A DNA stretch of 64,000 nt from an uncultured Parolsenella sp. (GCA_934668375.1 CAKUNF010000009.1:1-64000), one strand, 5' to 3'. Shown: positions 33,632 through 42,716, counted from the first letter of the stretch. Notes: a model not told the origin generated them from the letters alone. Numbers and translations: made by a program.

Positions 33632-33739
33632 GAAGCTCCCCTCCCGTCCTTCTCGTCAATTCTAGCCGCAACGACAGTGACTATAATCGCCAAGACGACG
33701 GCTTTGCTTGCCGTCGCACCGGAGGAGAGGCGAGCGCCC

Positions 33740-34489
33740 ATGGCAGAGGGCAAGACCCCAGAGAGCAAGACGCCCCAGGGAGAGCGCGTGTGCGCGGGTG
33801 CCGGCCACGACTGCGCGTTCAGCAGGGCCGGCAGCTCCTGCATGGACAACATCCGCCTGTTCGCGGGGCTGCCGGCCGCGGCAAAGCGCGAGCTTCTCGC
33901 CCGCGCTCGCCACACCTCGCATGCGAGCGGCGACATCATCGCCCACGAGGGCGACCGCATCGAGTCGATCATCGTGGTGCGCAGCGGCCGCATCAAGACG
34001 TATCGCAACACGTCGGACGGCGAGCAGTACATGCTCGACGTGCTGCATGACGGGCAGGCGCTCTGGCACGGCTTGTTTCTCGACAACCACACGTACAGCT
34101 ACTCCGTCTCGTGCCTCACGCCCGTGCGCCTGTGCCGCATCCATCGTGAGGACGTGGAGCAGATGCTCGCCAACCACCCCGGCGTTGCCATGGACCTCAT
34201 CCGCATGGTCTGCACCGAGCTCGACCGCGCCGAGGAGCGCATCCTCATGCTGAGCATCCGAGACCCGCGCCGGCGCCTGGCCGAGTACTTGCTCGTTCGA
34301 GACCGCAGCTGCACCGGCCCGGAGATTCACCTGAAGCTCGAGGACATCGCCAGCTCGGTGGGACTGCGCCCGGAGACCGTCTCGCGCAACATCGCGCGCT
34401 TTGACCGAGAGGGGCTCGTGAGACGCACGGGACGCGGCCGGTTGCTCGTCCTCGACCGCGAGGGGCTCTCGCGCGTGGCCGAGGCGTAG
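33740..34489 (+). CDS. Crp/Fnr family regulator, FNR-like
   Basis: This 249-residue regulator has a cyclic-nucleotide-binding-like beta barrel (HASGDIIAHEGDRIESIIVV). A dimer helix (LIRMVCTELDRAEERIL) and a C-terminal HTH with LKLEDIASSVGLRPETVSRN follow. N-terminal Cys residues at 18, 24 and 33 and an internal SVSCLTP Cys could bind an iron-sulfur cluster, as in oxygen-sensing FNR, though the spacing differs from the E. coli protein. It lies directly upstream of pflA, whose promoter has an FNR box. GGAGGAGAGG precedes the ATG; TATAAT at 33682 is a good -10. Confidence 0.85.
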   Translation: MAEGKTPESKTPQGERVCAGAGHDCAFSRAGSSCMDNIRLFAGLPAAAKRELLARARHTSHASGDIIAHEGDRIESIIVVRSGRIKTYRNTSDGEQYMLDVLHDGQALWHGLFLDNHTYSYSVSCLTPVRLCRIHREDVEQMLANHPGVAMDLIRMVCTELDRAEERILMLSIRDPRRRLAEYLLVRDRSCTGPEIHLKLEDIASSVGLRPETVSRNIARFDREGLVRRTGRGRLLVLDREGLSRVAEA

Positions 34490-34594
34490 GCACGACGAGG
34501 CAGCCAGCGCCCGGCGCCCCAAAGTGGGGCAAAGCAACCGTCCCCACCGTCCCGGCGAGAAAGTTCACCGATTCAAACAATTTTTTCTCGCTAT

Positions 34595-34636
34595 TTGATT
34601 ACGGTCAAGGAACTCACCTTGCAATGCGTTTACATT
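34595..34636 (+). promoter_or_regulatory. FNR-type site and promoter of pflA-pflB
   Basis: TTGAT-TACG-GTCAA at 34595-34608 matches the FNR consensus (TTGAT-N4-ATCAA) at nine of ten positions. TACATT at 34631-34636 is a plausible -10. A start near 34643 would place the site at -41.5, the standard class II activator position. Confidence 0.7.
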
Positions 34637-34676
34637 TCACGGCGTGAAACTTCAGCCGCACGTGAAGGTAGGCAGC

Positions 34677-35423
34677 ATGACCGCAGGGCGCATACACTCC
34701 GTTGAGTCGTTTGGCTCCGCAGACGGGCCGGGCGTTCGCTTTCTCGTCTTTCTCCAAGGGTGCCCCATGCGCTGCCGCTACTGCCACAACCCGGACACGT
34801 GGCGCACGGACGGCGGCACGCTCATGGAGCCGGCCGAGGTTCTCGACCGCGCGGAGCGCTACCGCAGCTACTGGGGGCCAGAGGGCGGCATCACCGTCTC
34901 GGGCGGCGAGGCACTCGCCCAGCCGCAGTTCGTGGCCGAACTCTTTGAGCAGGCACACGCCCGCGGCATCAACACCTGCCTCGACACCTCTCTTGCCCCC
35001 TTCACGCGAGAGCAGCCTGCCTTCTCCACGTTCGAGCGCGTCATGGACGCCTGCGACCTCGTGATGGCAGACATCAAGCATCCAGACCCGGCCATCCACA
35101 AGAGGCTCACGGGACGAGACAACGACAACATCATCGACTGCCTGCACTGGCTTTCCGAGCGCAACCAGCCGATGTGGATCCGCCAGGTGCTTGTTGACGG
35201 CTTCACGGACAATGACGCCTCGCTGGCGCAGACGCGCGAGCTCATCGCCTCGCTCGGTGACTGCGTGAGGCGCGTCGAGGTGCTGCCCTATCACACGCTT
35301 GGCATCTTCAAGTGGGAGGAGCTCGGGATTCCCTACACGCTGGGAGACGTCGCGCCTCCCTCGCCCGAGCGCACCCAGCGGGCGCAGGCGATCCTGCGCG
35401 GCGAGGCGCCCGCGCAACCCTAG
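34677..35423 (+). CDS. pflA: pyruvate formate-lyase activating enzyme
   Basis: The 248-residue radical SAM enzyme makes the glycyl radical on PflB. The [4Fe-4S] motif CPMRCRYC (CxxxCxxC) is at about 28-35, [11 protein letters not shown] follows, and DIKHPDP and [10 protein letters not shown] match the PflA subgroup. GAAGG supports ATG 34677 over GTG 34644, which would lie at the predicted transcription start. The order activase then lyase is reversed from E. coli. PflB follows after 80 bases. Confidence 0.93.
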   Translation: MTAGRIHSVESFGSADGPGVRFLVFLQGCPMRCRYCHNPDTWRTDGGTLMEPAEVLDRAERYRSYWGPEGGITVSGGEALAQPQFVAELFEQAHARGINTCLDTSLAPFTREQPAFSTFERVMDACDLVMADIKHPDPAIHKRLTGRDNDNIIDCLHWLSERNQPMWIRQVLVDGFTDNDASLAQTRELIASLGDCVRRVEVLPYHTLGIFKWEELGIPYTLGDVAPPSPERTQRAQAILRGEAPAQP

Positions 35424-35503
35424 GTAACACACCCGACGCGGGGGCGCGCCGGGTCACAGCGATCGCGCCGAGACTGCCCAGCAGCGGCGCAAAAGGAGGA
35501 TTC

Positions 35504-37774
35504 ATGGCACTAAGGGAAGAGTGGACCGGCTTTGCCGGCGGCCACTGGGTCGACGACATCAACGTGCGCGACTTCATCCAGCGCAACTACACCGCCTATG
35601 ACGGCGACGAGTCATTCCTCGCCGGCCCCACCGAGGCCACGGACAAGCTCTGGGGCAAGGTCCAGGAGCTCCAGGCCGCCGAGCGCGCCAACAACGGCGT
35701 CCTCGAGTGCGAGACCGAGGTCGTCTCCGGCCTCACCGCCTACGGTCCCGGCTACATCGACCCCGCGCTCAAGGACCTCGAGAAGGTCGTGGGCCTGCAG
35801 ACCGACAAGCCGCTCAAGCGCGCCTTCATGCCCTATGGCGGCATCAAGATGGCCCAGCAGGCGGCCGAGAACTACGGCTTCCACGTCAACGACAAGTTCA
35901 ACCAGATCTTCAACGAGTACCACAAGACCCACAACCAGGCCGTCTTTGACGCGTACACCCCCGAGATGCGCGCCGCCCGTCACTCCCACGTCATCACGGG
36001 CCTGCCCGACACCTACGGCCGCGGCCGCATCGTCGGCGACTATCGCCGCGTGGCCCTCTACGGCGTCGACCGCCTGATCGCCGGCAAGCAGGACGACCTC
36101 AACCACTGCGGCGACGGCACCATGACCGACGACATCGTGCGCCAGCGCGAGGAGATCGCCGACCAGATCCGCGCCCTCAAGGGCTTGAAGGAGATGGCCA
36201 AGGCCTACGGCTACGACATCTCCAACCCGGCGACCAACGCGCAGGAGGCCGTCCAGTGGCTCTACTTTGGCTACCTGGGCGCCATCAAGACGCAGAACGG
36301 TGCCGCCATGTCCGTGGGCCGCGTCTCCACGTTCCTGGACATCTACATCCAGCGCGACCTCGCCGCCGGCAAGATCACCGAGTCGGAGGCCCAGGAGCTC
36401 ATCGACCACCTCGTGCTCAAGCTCCGCGTGGTCAAGTTCGCGCGCATCCCCAGCTACCAGGCGCTGTTCTCTGGTGACCCGGTCTGGGCCACGCTCGAGG
36501 TTGCCGGCCTTGGCCAGGACGGCCGCCACATGGTGACCAAGAACGACTACCGCTTCCTGCACACGCTCGAGAACATGGGCCCGGCCCCCGAGCCCAACCT
36601 CACGGTGCTCTACAGCAAGCGCCTGCCGGACAACTTCCGCAAGTACGCGGCCAAGATCTCGGTCAACACCTCCTCGATCCAGTACGAGAACGACGACGTC
36701 ATGCGCCCGGTCTGGGGCGATGACTACTCCATCTGCTGCTGCGTCTCCGCCACCGAGACCGGCAAGGAGATGCAGTTCTTTGGCGCCCGCGCCAACCTCG
36801 CCAAGGCCCTCAACTACGCCATCAACGGCGGCAAGGACGAGAAGTTCCTCGACAAGCAGGGCAACCACATGCAGGTTGGCCCCGAGTACGCGCCCGTCAC
36901 GAGCGAGTACCTCGACTATGACGAGGTCATGCACAAGTTCGACCTCATGATGGACTGGCTGGCCGGCCTCTACGTCAACATCCTCAACCTCATCCAGTAC
37001 ATGCACGACAAGTACTACTACGAGGCCGAGGAGATGGCCCTCATCGACACCGACGTGCGCCGCACGTTCGCCACGGGCATCGCCGGCTTCTCGCACGTCG
37101 TGGACTCCATCTCCGCGATGAAGTACGCCCGCGTCAAGACCGTGCGTGACAAGCAGGGCATCGTCGTTGACTACGAGGTCGAAGGCGACTTCCCCAAGTA
37201 CGGCAACGACGACGACCGCGCCGACGAGATCGCCGTGTGGCTGCTCAAGACCTTCATGAAGAAGATCGCCACGCACCACACCTACCGCAACTCCGAGCCC
37301 ACCACCTCGATCCTGACCATCACCTCGAACGTGGTGTACGGCAAGGCCACCGGCGGCACGCCCGACGGCCGCAAGGCGTTCACTCCGTTCGCCCCGGGCG
37401 CCAACCCCGCCTACGGTGCCGAGCAGAACGGCCTGCTCGCCTCGCTCAACTCCGTGTCCAAGCTCCCCTACGAGTACGCCCTGGACGGTATCTCCAACAC
37501 GCAGACGATCAACCCGTCCGCGCTTGGCAATGACCTCGAGCAGCGCGTCACCAACCTGGTGAACGTCATGGACGGCTACTTCGCCAACGGCGCGCACCAC
37601 CTCAACGTCAACGTCTTTGGCGTCGAGAAGCTCAAGGACGCCATGGAGCACCCCGAGAAGCCCGAGTACGCCAACTTCACCATCCGCGTCTCCGGCTACG
37701 CCGTGAAGTTCATCGACCTCACGCGCGAGCAGCAGCTCGACGTCATCGCCCGCACCTGCCACGAGCGCATGTAG
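35504..37774 (+). CDS. pflB: formate acetyltransferase (pyruvate formate-lyase)
   Basis: This 756-residue glycyl-radical enzyme converts pyruvate and CoA to acetyl-CoA and formate. The active-site pair is in SICCCVS, here with three Cys in a row, and the radical Gly is in RVSGYAVKF near the C terminus. Length and N-terminal [12 protein letters not shown] match the family. AAGGAGGA gives a very strong start. It is expected to be induced without oxygen by the FNR-like regulator two genes upstream. Confidence 0.95.
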   Translation: MALREEWTGFAGGHWVDDINVRDFIQRNYTAYDGDESFLAGPTEATDKLWGKVQELQAAERANNGVLECETEVVSGLTAYGPGYIDPALKDLEKVVGLQTDKPLKRAFMPYGGIKMAQQAAENYGFHVNDKFNQIFNEYHKTHNQAVFDAYTPEMRAARHSHVITGLPDTYGRGRIVGDYRRVALYGVDRLIAGKQDDLNHCGDGTMTDDIVRQREEIADQIRALKGLKEMAKAYGYDISNPATNAQEAVQWLYFGYLGAIKTQNGAAMSVGRVSTFLDIYIQRDLAAGKITESEAQELIDHLVLKLRVVKFARIPSYQALFSGDPVWATLEVAGLGQDGRHMVTKNDYRFLHTLENMGPAPEPNLTVLYSKRLPDNFRKYAAKISVNTSSIQYENDDVMRPVWGDDYSICCCVSATETGKEMQFFGARANLAKALNYAINGGKDEKFLDKQGNHMQVGPEYAPVTSEYLDYDEVMHKFDLMMDWLAGLYVNILNLIQYMHDKYYYEAEEMALIDTDVRRTFATGIAGFSHVVDSISAMKYARVKTVRDKQGIVVDYEVEGDFPKYGNDDDRADEIAVWLLKTFMKKIATHHTYRNSEPTTSILTITSNVVYGKATGGTPDGRKAFTPFAPGANPAYGAEQNGLLASLNSVSKLPYEYALDGISNTQTINPSALGNDLEQRVTNLVNVMDGYFANGAHHLNVNVFGVEKLKDAMEHPEKPEYANFTIRVSGYAVKFIDLTREQQLDVIARTCHERM

Positions 37775-37796
37775 CGCGTCTCGTCAGCAGATCGAG

Positions 37797-37840
37797 CACG
37801 AAGGCCCCGCAACCCATGCTGGCTGCGGGGCCTTTTCGTG
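37797..37840 (+). terminator. Rho-independent terminator of pflA-pflB
   Basis: CACGAAGGCCCCGCA (37797-37811) pairs with TGCGGGGCCTTTTCGTG (37824-37840) in a long stem with TTTT in the descending arm, 22 bases after the pflB stop. Confidence 0.85.
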
Positions 37841-37899
37841 CGGCACGCCCGGAGCGTGGTTCTCGGCACGTGGTTCTTGGCGTCCTGGATATCCCTTAG

Positions 37900-37975
37900 T
37901 TTCAGAATCTTCGCACTACGTGCATCTCATCGCCAAAAATGGCGGCAAAACGCACGCAGTGCGAAATTCCTGAAA
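37900..37975. repeat. 76-base palindrome family D, copy 1
   Basis: TTTCAGAATCTTCGCACT (37900-37917) pairs with AGTGCGAAATTCCTGAAA (37958-37975). Similar flanks (CCTTA before, TTAGCGGA after) recur with the copy at 58135, which is also exactly 76 bases. It lies between pflB and rlmH. Confidence 0.8.
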
Positions 37976-38007
37976 TTAGCGGACAAGATGGGACGGCTTC
38001 GACAGCG

Positions 38008-38478
38008 CTACTTGTGGTACGGCTCGCCGCGGCTGATCTTGCAGGCGCGGTAGAGCTGCTCGAGAAGCACGACGCGCGCAAGGTTGTGCGGCAGCGTGAT
38101 GGGCCCAAACGAGAACGTCTCGTTGGCGCGGGCGCGCACGTCGGGCGATACGCCGTCGGAGCCGCCGATGACGAACGTGAGGTCGCTCTTGCCACGCAGC
38201 ACGAGCTCGTCGAGGTGGGCCGAGAACTCCTCGCTGCTACGCTGCTTGCCGTCAATGGCGAGCAGGATCACATGGCTGCGCTCGGGGACGGCCGAGAGGA
38301 TCTCCGCACCCTCGCGGGCGCGGCTCGCCTCGACGCCGCCGGCGCGGGCCGGGTCTATGTCGGGTACCTCTCGCACATCGACCTTGCCGTAGGCCCCCAG
38401 ACGCTTCACGTACTCGGCGCACGCCTGCGTCCAGAACTTCTCCTTGAGCTTGCCCACGGCAACGACGGTGTAGCGCAT
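38008..38478 (-). CDS. rlmH: 23S rRNA pseudouridine(1915) N3-methyltransferase RlmH
   Basis: The 156-residue SPOUT methyltransferase has KLKEKFWTQACAEYVKRL at the start, the SAM-binding FVIGGSDG and the C-terminal knot LLEQLYRACKISRGEPYHK. Length and both motifs are canonical. It modifies position 1915 in helix 69 of 23S rRNA. ATG 38478 was chosen; the frame upstream lacks conserved sequence. Confidence 0.93.
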   Translation of the reverse strand: MRYTVVAVGKLKEKFWTQACAEYVKRLGAYGKVDVREVPDIDPARAGGVEASRAREGAEILSAVPERSHVILLAIDGKQRSSEEFSAHLDELVLRGKSDLTFVIGGSDGVSPDVRARANETFSFGPITLPHNLARVVLLEQLYRACKISRGEPYHK

Positions 38479-38525
38479 GTCTGTCCTCTCGTCTCGGTTG
38501 CCAAGAGCATAGCCGAGACGCGCGC

Positions 38526-39407
38526 CTAGATGGAAAGCATGCGCGAGCGGCGCGCCCTCAGCTCCTCCTCGTCGGCGTCTTGCAGCACCATGTCGAGGTA
38601 GCCGAGGAGCTCGTCGCACTGCTCGGGAAGCCAGGCGCAGGCATGCGCCACGTTGCCGTAGTGGTTGCCGAGAAGGTAGACGCGTCCGCGCGGCTCGTAC
38701 TCCTCGACGAATCGTCTGAGCTCGCGGACGGTCTCGAGCTCGCCGGCCATCGTGAAGTCGCCGTTCTCGACCATCTCCGCGAGCCGCGTACCCGCGAACG
38801 AGGTCATCGTGTGAACCATGATGCGGTTGGGGGCCAGCTGCGAGTAGAGGCGTGCCGTGGCGAGCGCCGAATCCTCGACCCTTCCCGCACCGGCCATGCC
38901 CAGCAGGTAGAACAAGTCATAGCTGAGCCCGGCCGCCTCCATGCGAAGGCACTGGCGCAGGCTCTCCTCGACACAAAAGCCCTTGTCCATGGCTTCGAGC
39001 GCCTCGTCCAGGCCGCTCTCCGTGCCCACGGAGACGTCGGAGAGGCCAAGCTCCACCAGCCGCGCCAGCTGCTCGTCCGTCTTCCTCGCGACGTCGGTCA
39101 CGCGAGCGAAGCAGCCGATGCTGGCATTGGGGTAGCGCCCGCGCACGGCCTCCATGATGCCCACGAGCCGCTCGTAGGGAAGGCACAGCGCGTTGCCGCC
39201 GGTGAGGAACACGCGGCGGACGCAAGGCACGGACGCCACGACCTCGTCGAGGTCCTGCTCGACCTCCTCAATGGGAGAGACGCGGAAGGGCTCGTGGTAC
39301 ATGTCGCAGAACTTGCAGCGGTTGTGCGAGCAGCCGCGGGCAACCTGCAGTTGCAGCATGTCGTTCTCGAACAGCGGGCGGTAGAACGCCCCGTCATCGT
39401 AGTGCAT
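38526..39407 (-). CDS. radical SAM protein (Elp3/MiaB-like domain)
   Basis: This 293-residue enzyme has an iron-sulfur motif with CSHNRCKFC (CxxxxCxxC spacing) near residue 26. It also has FLTGGNALCLPYERL, SVGTESGLDEAL (SAM binding) and FYLLGMAGAGR. The family includes tRNA and coproporphyrinogen enzymes, but the substrate is not known. It ends 10 bases after the HxlR regulator stop region and probably shares its transcript. Confidence 0.85.
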   Translation of the reverse strand: MHYDDGAFYRPLFENDMLQLQVARGCSHNRCKFCDMYHEPFRVSPIEEVEQDLDEVVASVPCVRRVFLTGGNALCLPYERLVGIMEAVRGRYPNASIGCFARVTDVARKTDEQLARLVELGLSDVSVGTESGLDEALEAMDKGFCVEESLRQCLRMEAAGLSYDLFYLLGMAGAGRVEDSALATARLYSQLAPNRIMVHTMTSFAGTRLAEMVENGDFTMAGELETVRELRRFVEEYEPRGRVYLLGNHYGNVAHACAWLPEQCDELLGYLDMVLQDADEEELRARRSRMLSI

Positions 39408-39416
39408 GGGTCTCCC

Positions 39417-39797
39417 CTATCGCTTGTAGTCGCAGCGCTGGCACTGCCTGGGGGCGTCGCTGGCGACCTCGCGGTAGAACATCCCGGACCAGGCGCAAAT
39501 CTGGCGAAGCACCGGGACCACGCTCTGCCCCTTGGGCGTGAGCTGGTACTCCACGTGCGGCGGCACCTCATCGAAGCTCTGGCGCATCACGATGCCGTCT
39601 GCCATCAGCTCCTTGAGGGCCGAGGAGAGCACCGCATCCGAGATGTTCGTCATCTCGTTGCGAATCTGGCCGTAGCGCAGCGTTCCCATGGAGCCCAGCA
39701 CGCAGATGATGCGCGACTTCCAGCGACCGCCAAAGACGTCCAGCCCGTATTCCAGCGGGCAGCGTATGTCCTTCTCAAGCTTGCGAGCGTGCGGCAT
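39417..39797 (-). CDS. HxlR family winged-helix regulator
   Basis: The 126-residue regulator has CPLEYGLDVFGGRWKSRIIC, the family N-terminal signature with a conserved Cys. Winged-helix elements ISDAVLSSALKELMADGIV and EYQLTPKGQSVV follow. Redox or electrophile sensing through the Cys is known in relatives. It is divergent from the small ABM-like protein at 39973, so it is the likely regulator of that gene, and it is upstream of the radical SAM gene. Confidence 0.9.
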   Translation of the reverse strand: MPHARKLEKDIRCPLEYGLDVFGGRWKSRIICVLGSMGTLRYGQIRNEMTNISDAVLSSALKELMADGIVMRQSFDEVPPHVEYQLTPKGQSVVPVLRQICAWSGMFYREVASDAPRQCQRCDYKR

Positions 39798-39972
39798 GTG
39801 CCCCTCCTCTTCTCGGGCAAAACGCTACAGGCGACGCCACGAAGCCGCAAGTAACTAAGGGGAGATTGAGTAGCTCATCTTTTTCCCGATATCTGGGATT
39901 TTCCGCGCTACGCAGCTATCTTGAGCGCAGGCGGACAAAACAAGGGACCGCCGTAGACGAAAGGAGAACGAC

Positions 39973-40263
39973 ATGCAGGTCAAGGCATATCTTCAGGTCA
40001 CGATGACGATCAACCCCGAGAACAGAGCCGCCGCGGCGAAGGTCTACAACGACTACCGCCAGCCGTTCCTCGACACCATCGAGGGCGCCCTCACCAAGGA
40101 GTGCCTCGTGCGCGACGAGGACGTCCAGGTGAGCCACGGCTTTGACTCCATGGAGCACGCCAAGGCCTACCTCGAGAGCGACCTGTTCAAGACCAAGGTG
40201 TTCCCGGGCCTCCAGCCGACCTGGGCCGCCGATCCCGACATTCGCTTCTACGAGGTTCTCTAG
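39973..40263 (+). CDS. small ABM-like (dimeric alpha/beta barrel) protein
   Basis: The 96-residue protein has the layout of antibiotic-biosynthesis-monooxygenase/quinol-monooxygenase-like folds: VKAYLQVTMTINPENRAA, RDEDVQVSHGFDSMEHAKAYL and a terminal IRFYEVL strand. Such proteins act on quinones or bind small aromatic compounds. It is divergent from the HxlR gene, and GGAGAA precedes the ATG. The activity is uncertain. Confidence 0.7.
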   Translation: MQVKAYLQVTMTINPENRAAAAKVYNDYRQPFLDTIEGALTKECLVRDEDVQVSHGFDSMEHAKAYLESDLFKTKVFPGLQPTWAADPDIRFYEVL

Positions 40264-40400
40264 AGCCGAGGCAGGGCTCAGGCAAGCAAGCGATTGCCAT
40301 CCGCGGCCTCGAACGTGTTCGCGATGCGAGCCGCCGGGCATCTCCAAATAGTGGGAAAATCTGCCTGTTCACACAACGTATTGTCCCACGGGAGATGAGC

Positions 40401-40697
40401 ATGGGCAGCCAGAAGAGGTCTGCGCGCATGGCGAGGCGCGCGGCGTTTGAGCAGGGGCTCGGCGACGAACTGGGCGGCGTGTTCGAGCGCGAGGACGAGC
40501 GCCGCGCCCGGCAGGCGGAGCAGCGCGAGGAGGCCCTGCGCTACAAGGCCTGCGTGCGCAAGAAGCGCTATGCGAGTGAGGCCGAGGCAAAGCTGGCCAT
40601 CCGCGACTGCGAACGCCACGGCTCCCGGGACCTGCACTGCTACCGCTGCCCCTACTGCAACGGCTGGCACCTCACGCACAAGGCGGCCCGCAGGTAG
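40401..40697 (+). CDS. small basic protein with C-terminal zinc-ribbon-like motif
   Basis: This 98-residue protein has a highly charged helical N terminus rich in Arg/Glu (about 1-50). Its C terminus reads HCYRCPYCNGWHLTHKAARR, with CxxC and HxxxH that could bind zinc. I chose ATG 40401 (GGGAG six bases before) over ATG 40395. Similar small zinc-finger-like proteins occur in many high-GC Gram-positives, but the role is not known to me; nucleic-acid binding is a guess from charge. Confidence 0.65.
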   Translation: MGSQKRSARMARRAAFEQGLGDELGGVFEREDERRARQAEQREEALRYKACVRKKRYASEAEAKLAIRDCERHGSRDLHCYRCPYCNGWHLTHKAARR

Positions 40698-40755
40698 CCG
40701 CCACTGGGAGCCCGACATTGGGGGCGGACTCCCTTGGCGGGCCTGCCGGCACTTG

Positions 40756-40804
40756 CGCCGGGGACGGGAGCGCGCCGCACATGGCAGCGGACCCGTCCCC
40801 GGCG
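40756..40804. repeat. palindrome with perfect 13-base arms (family C-like)
   Basis: CGCCGGGGACGGG (40756-40768) and CCCGTCCCCGGCG (40792-40804) are exact inverse copies around a 23-base loop. It lies between the convergent zinc-ribbon and bile salt hydrolase genes and includes the GGACCCGTCCCC core of family C. It may act as terminator. Confidence 0.7.
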
Positions 40805-40811
40805 TCATGCG

Positions 40812-41780
40812 CTACCAGACGCGACTGGGTTCGGGACACACGAGCTTGTCGGCGGGAGCGCCCGCGGCGTCGGCGAGGCTCACGTGGCGGACGGCGGGAT
40901 CGTCGTAGGTGGTGTAGTAGTACGTGCCCGTCTTGGCCGAGAAACAGCTCGTATAGAGCGTCTTCTCAAAGTCACCGTTGCCCATGCGGGCCGCGCCCTC
41001 CACCATGGCGACACCCTCGAGCGTACGCAGCATGCGAATGACGTTGTCATGCTCGCCGGTCTTCTCGGGATAGTTGGCGTTGAGGTAGGCGGCCTTCACG
41101 AAGCGCGAGGGCGAGTAGCAGTCGCCGGGGATGCCGCGCATGCCCGCGCCGGCGCCGTAGGGGGCGAGGTCGGCCGCGCGCCACTTTGCCGTGGCGGGGA
41201 AGTCGTTCGTGGCCGTGATGTAGCCTCGCAGGTTCTCGAGGTGCCACTCGAGCGAGGGTTGGTTCGTGAGAACGTCCACGGGGTCGTCGAGCACGTGCAT
41301 GCCGTCCGCACGGCTCTCCACCACGATGCTGCGCTCGGCGTCTCCGATAATCCAGTGCAGGTAGGACACGCCGAGACCCTCGCCGGCAGACGCGCCCACG
41401 ATCGTCACGCCGGCAAGCGCGGCCTCCGCCTCGGCCACGCTCGAGAAGCTTGCGGCGACCCACAGCGGGAACTCGTAGGCACACACGTTGGTGCGGCCGT
41501 CTGCCGGCGCGTCCGCATAGGCGGCATACCCCGGGAAGTTGAGACCCGCGACGGCCAGACCCGCGTCGTTGCCGCAGTCGAAGAACATGGGGTAGTTGTT
41601 GTAATCCACGCACATCCCGATGGCGGCGTGGGCGGCCGGGGCATCATCGACGAACTGATAGCTCACGGGGAATCCCTTGGGCATGATGCGAACGCGCTCG
41701 CCGTAGCCGCAGCTCCAATCGAGATTGCGGCCAAAGTACATCTCGTCATCGACGCCGGTGAATCGAACTCCCGTGCACAT
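40812..41780 (-). CDS. bsh: choloylglycine (bile salt) hydrolase
   Basis: The 322-residue Ntn-hydrolase starts MCTGVRF, so removing Met exposes the nucleophile Cys2. Arg18 and Asp21 lie in FGRNLDW, the conserved Asn in VLTNQPSLEWHLENL and Arg in GDCYSPSRFVKAAY, all matching the bile-salt-hydrolase set. It should cleave glycine or taurine from conjugated bile acids; penicillin V acylase activity is a less likely alternative. There is no signal peptide. AAGGGAG supports ATG 41780; the longer frame upstream would hide Cys2. Confidence 0.9.
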   Translation of the reverse strand: MCTGVRFTGVDDEMYFGRNLDWSCGYGERVRIMPKGFPVSYQFVDDAPAAHAAIGMCVDYNNYPMFFDCGNDAGLAVAGLNFPGYAAYADAPADGRTNVCAYEFPLWVAASFSSVAEAEAALAGVTIVGASAGEGLGVSYLHWIIGDAERSIVVESRADGMHVLDDPVDVLTNQPSLEWHLENLRGYITATNDFPATAKWRAADLAPYGAGAGMRGIPGDCYSPSRFVKAAYLNANYPEKTGEHDNVIRMLRTLEGVAMVEGAARMGNGDFEKTLYTSCFSAKTGTYYYTTYDDPAVRHVSLADAAGAPADKLVCPEPSRVW

Positions 41781-41919
41781 GGTTGGCTCCCTTCTGCGCT
41801 TGCGGGGCCAAAGCGTCCCGCGACATGCGTCTTGTACCCATGGCGGAGACGTCATACGACGCCGCCGCAGAATCACCACGCGCCCATTCGCTATCCTCGT
41901 AAGGACAGGAGGAGGCCCC

Positions 41920-42639
41920 ATGACCACAGACAACGAGAACGTTCGCGCCTGGCTCGAGGGCGCGCCGGCGAACGTCACCGAGACGTGCAGCCGCCTGCTC
42001 GCCGAGGTTGACGCCATGCGCGCCGAGCAGACGATCTATCCGCCGCAGGATGACATCCTGAACGCGCTTGCCTGGACGGGGCCACGGGATGTTCGCGCCG
42101 TCATTCTCGGCCAGGACCCCTATCACGGGCCCGGCCAGGCAATGGGGCTGTCGTTCTCCGTCCACGCGAGCTGCAAGCTGCCGCCCAGCCTGCGCAACAT
42201 CTACAAGGAGCTCGCGGCAGACCTCGGATGCGAGACGCCGGCAACCGGTGACCTCAGCAACTGGGCGCGCCAGGGGGTCCTTTTGCTCAACACGACGCTC
42301 ACCGTGTGCGAGCACGAGGCAAACTCGCACGCCAAGCTCGGTTGGAAGACGGTCACGGACTATGTGGTGCGACGCTGCTGTGAGCTGCCGCAGCCCGTGG
42401 TGTTTCTCGCCTGGGGCGCGCACGCCATCCGGCTCGTGAGCGGCGCCATGACGGCCGTGGGCGCAGACGCCCCGGGCTCGGGCAAGTTCTGTCTCGCCTC
42501 GACGCACCCCTCGCCGCTCTCTGCCACGCGCGCCGCCAGGGACGTCCCGGCCTTCATGGGGTCAAGGCCGTTCTCGCGCGCCAATAAACTGCTGGTAGAT
42601 GCTGGCTCCGAGCCCATCGACTGGGCAAACGTGGGCTAG
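41920..42639 (+). CDS. ung: uracil-DNA glycosylase (family 1)
   Basis: The 239-residue repair enzyme removes uracil from DNA. Motif GQDPYHGPGQAMGLSFSV holds the water-activating Asp, GVLLLNTTLTV the uracil-specific Asn and HPSPLSA the catalytic His. The length is typical. AGGAGGAGG precedes ATG 41920. It is divergent from the bile salt hydrolase. Confidence 0.95.
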   Translation: MTTDNENVRAWLEGAPANVTETCSRLLAEVDAMRAEQTIYPPQDDILNALAWTGPRDVRAVILGQDPYHGPGQAMGLSFSVHASCKLPPSLRNIYKELAADLGCETPATGDLSNWARQGVLLLNTTLTVCEHEANSHAKLGWKTVTDYVVRRCCELPQPVVFLAWGAHAIRLVSGAMTAVGADAPGSGKFCLASTHPSPLSATRAARDVPAFMGSRPFSRANKLLVDAGSEPIDWANVG

Positions 42640-42651
42640 ACACAAAGACGG

Positions 42652-42678
42652 GGCCGACAGGCATTGCGCCCGTCGGCC
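42652..42678 (-). terminator. hairpin between convergent ung and prfC
   Basis: GGCCGAC and GTCGGCC form the stem. On the minus strand it is followed by CCCCGTCTTTGTG, a weak T-run, 38 bases after the prfC stop, so it may end prfC transcription. Confidence 0.6.
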
Positions 42679-42685
42679 TCGCGCC

Positions 42686-42716
42686 ATGAGACAAGGGGAC
42701 AGTCCCCTTGTCTCAT
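42686..42716. repeat. palindromic repeat family B, copy 1
   Basis: ATGAGACAAGGGGAC is followed by A and its inverse GTCCCCTTGTCTCAT. It abuts the TAA stop of prfC (42716-42718). The same element recurs at 49905, 50484, 54346, 55933 and 55984. Confidence 0.88.

Noticed and set aside
35612..37762. 716-codon open frame antisense to pflB
   Set aside because: Shadow of pflB codon bias; Val/Asp/Gly/His-rich with no domain or ribosome site.
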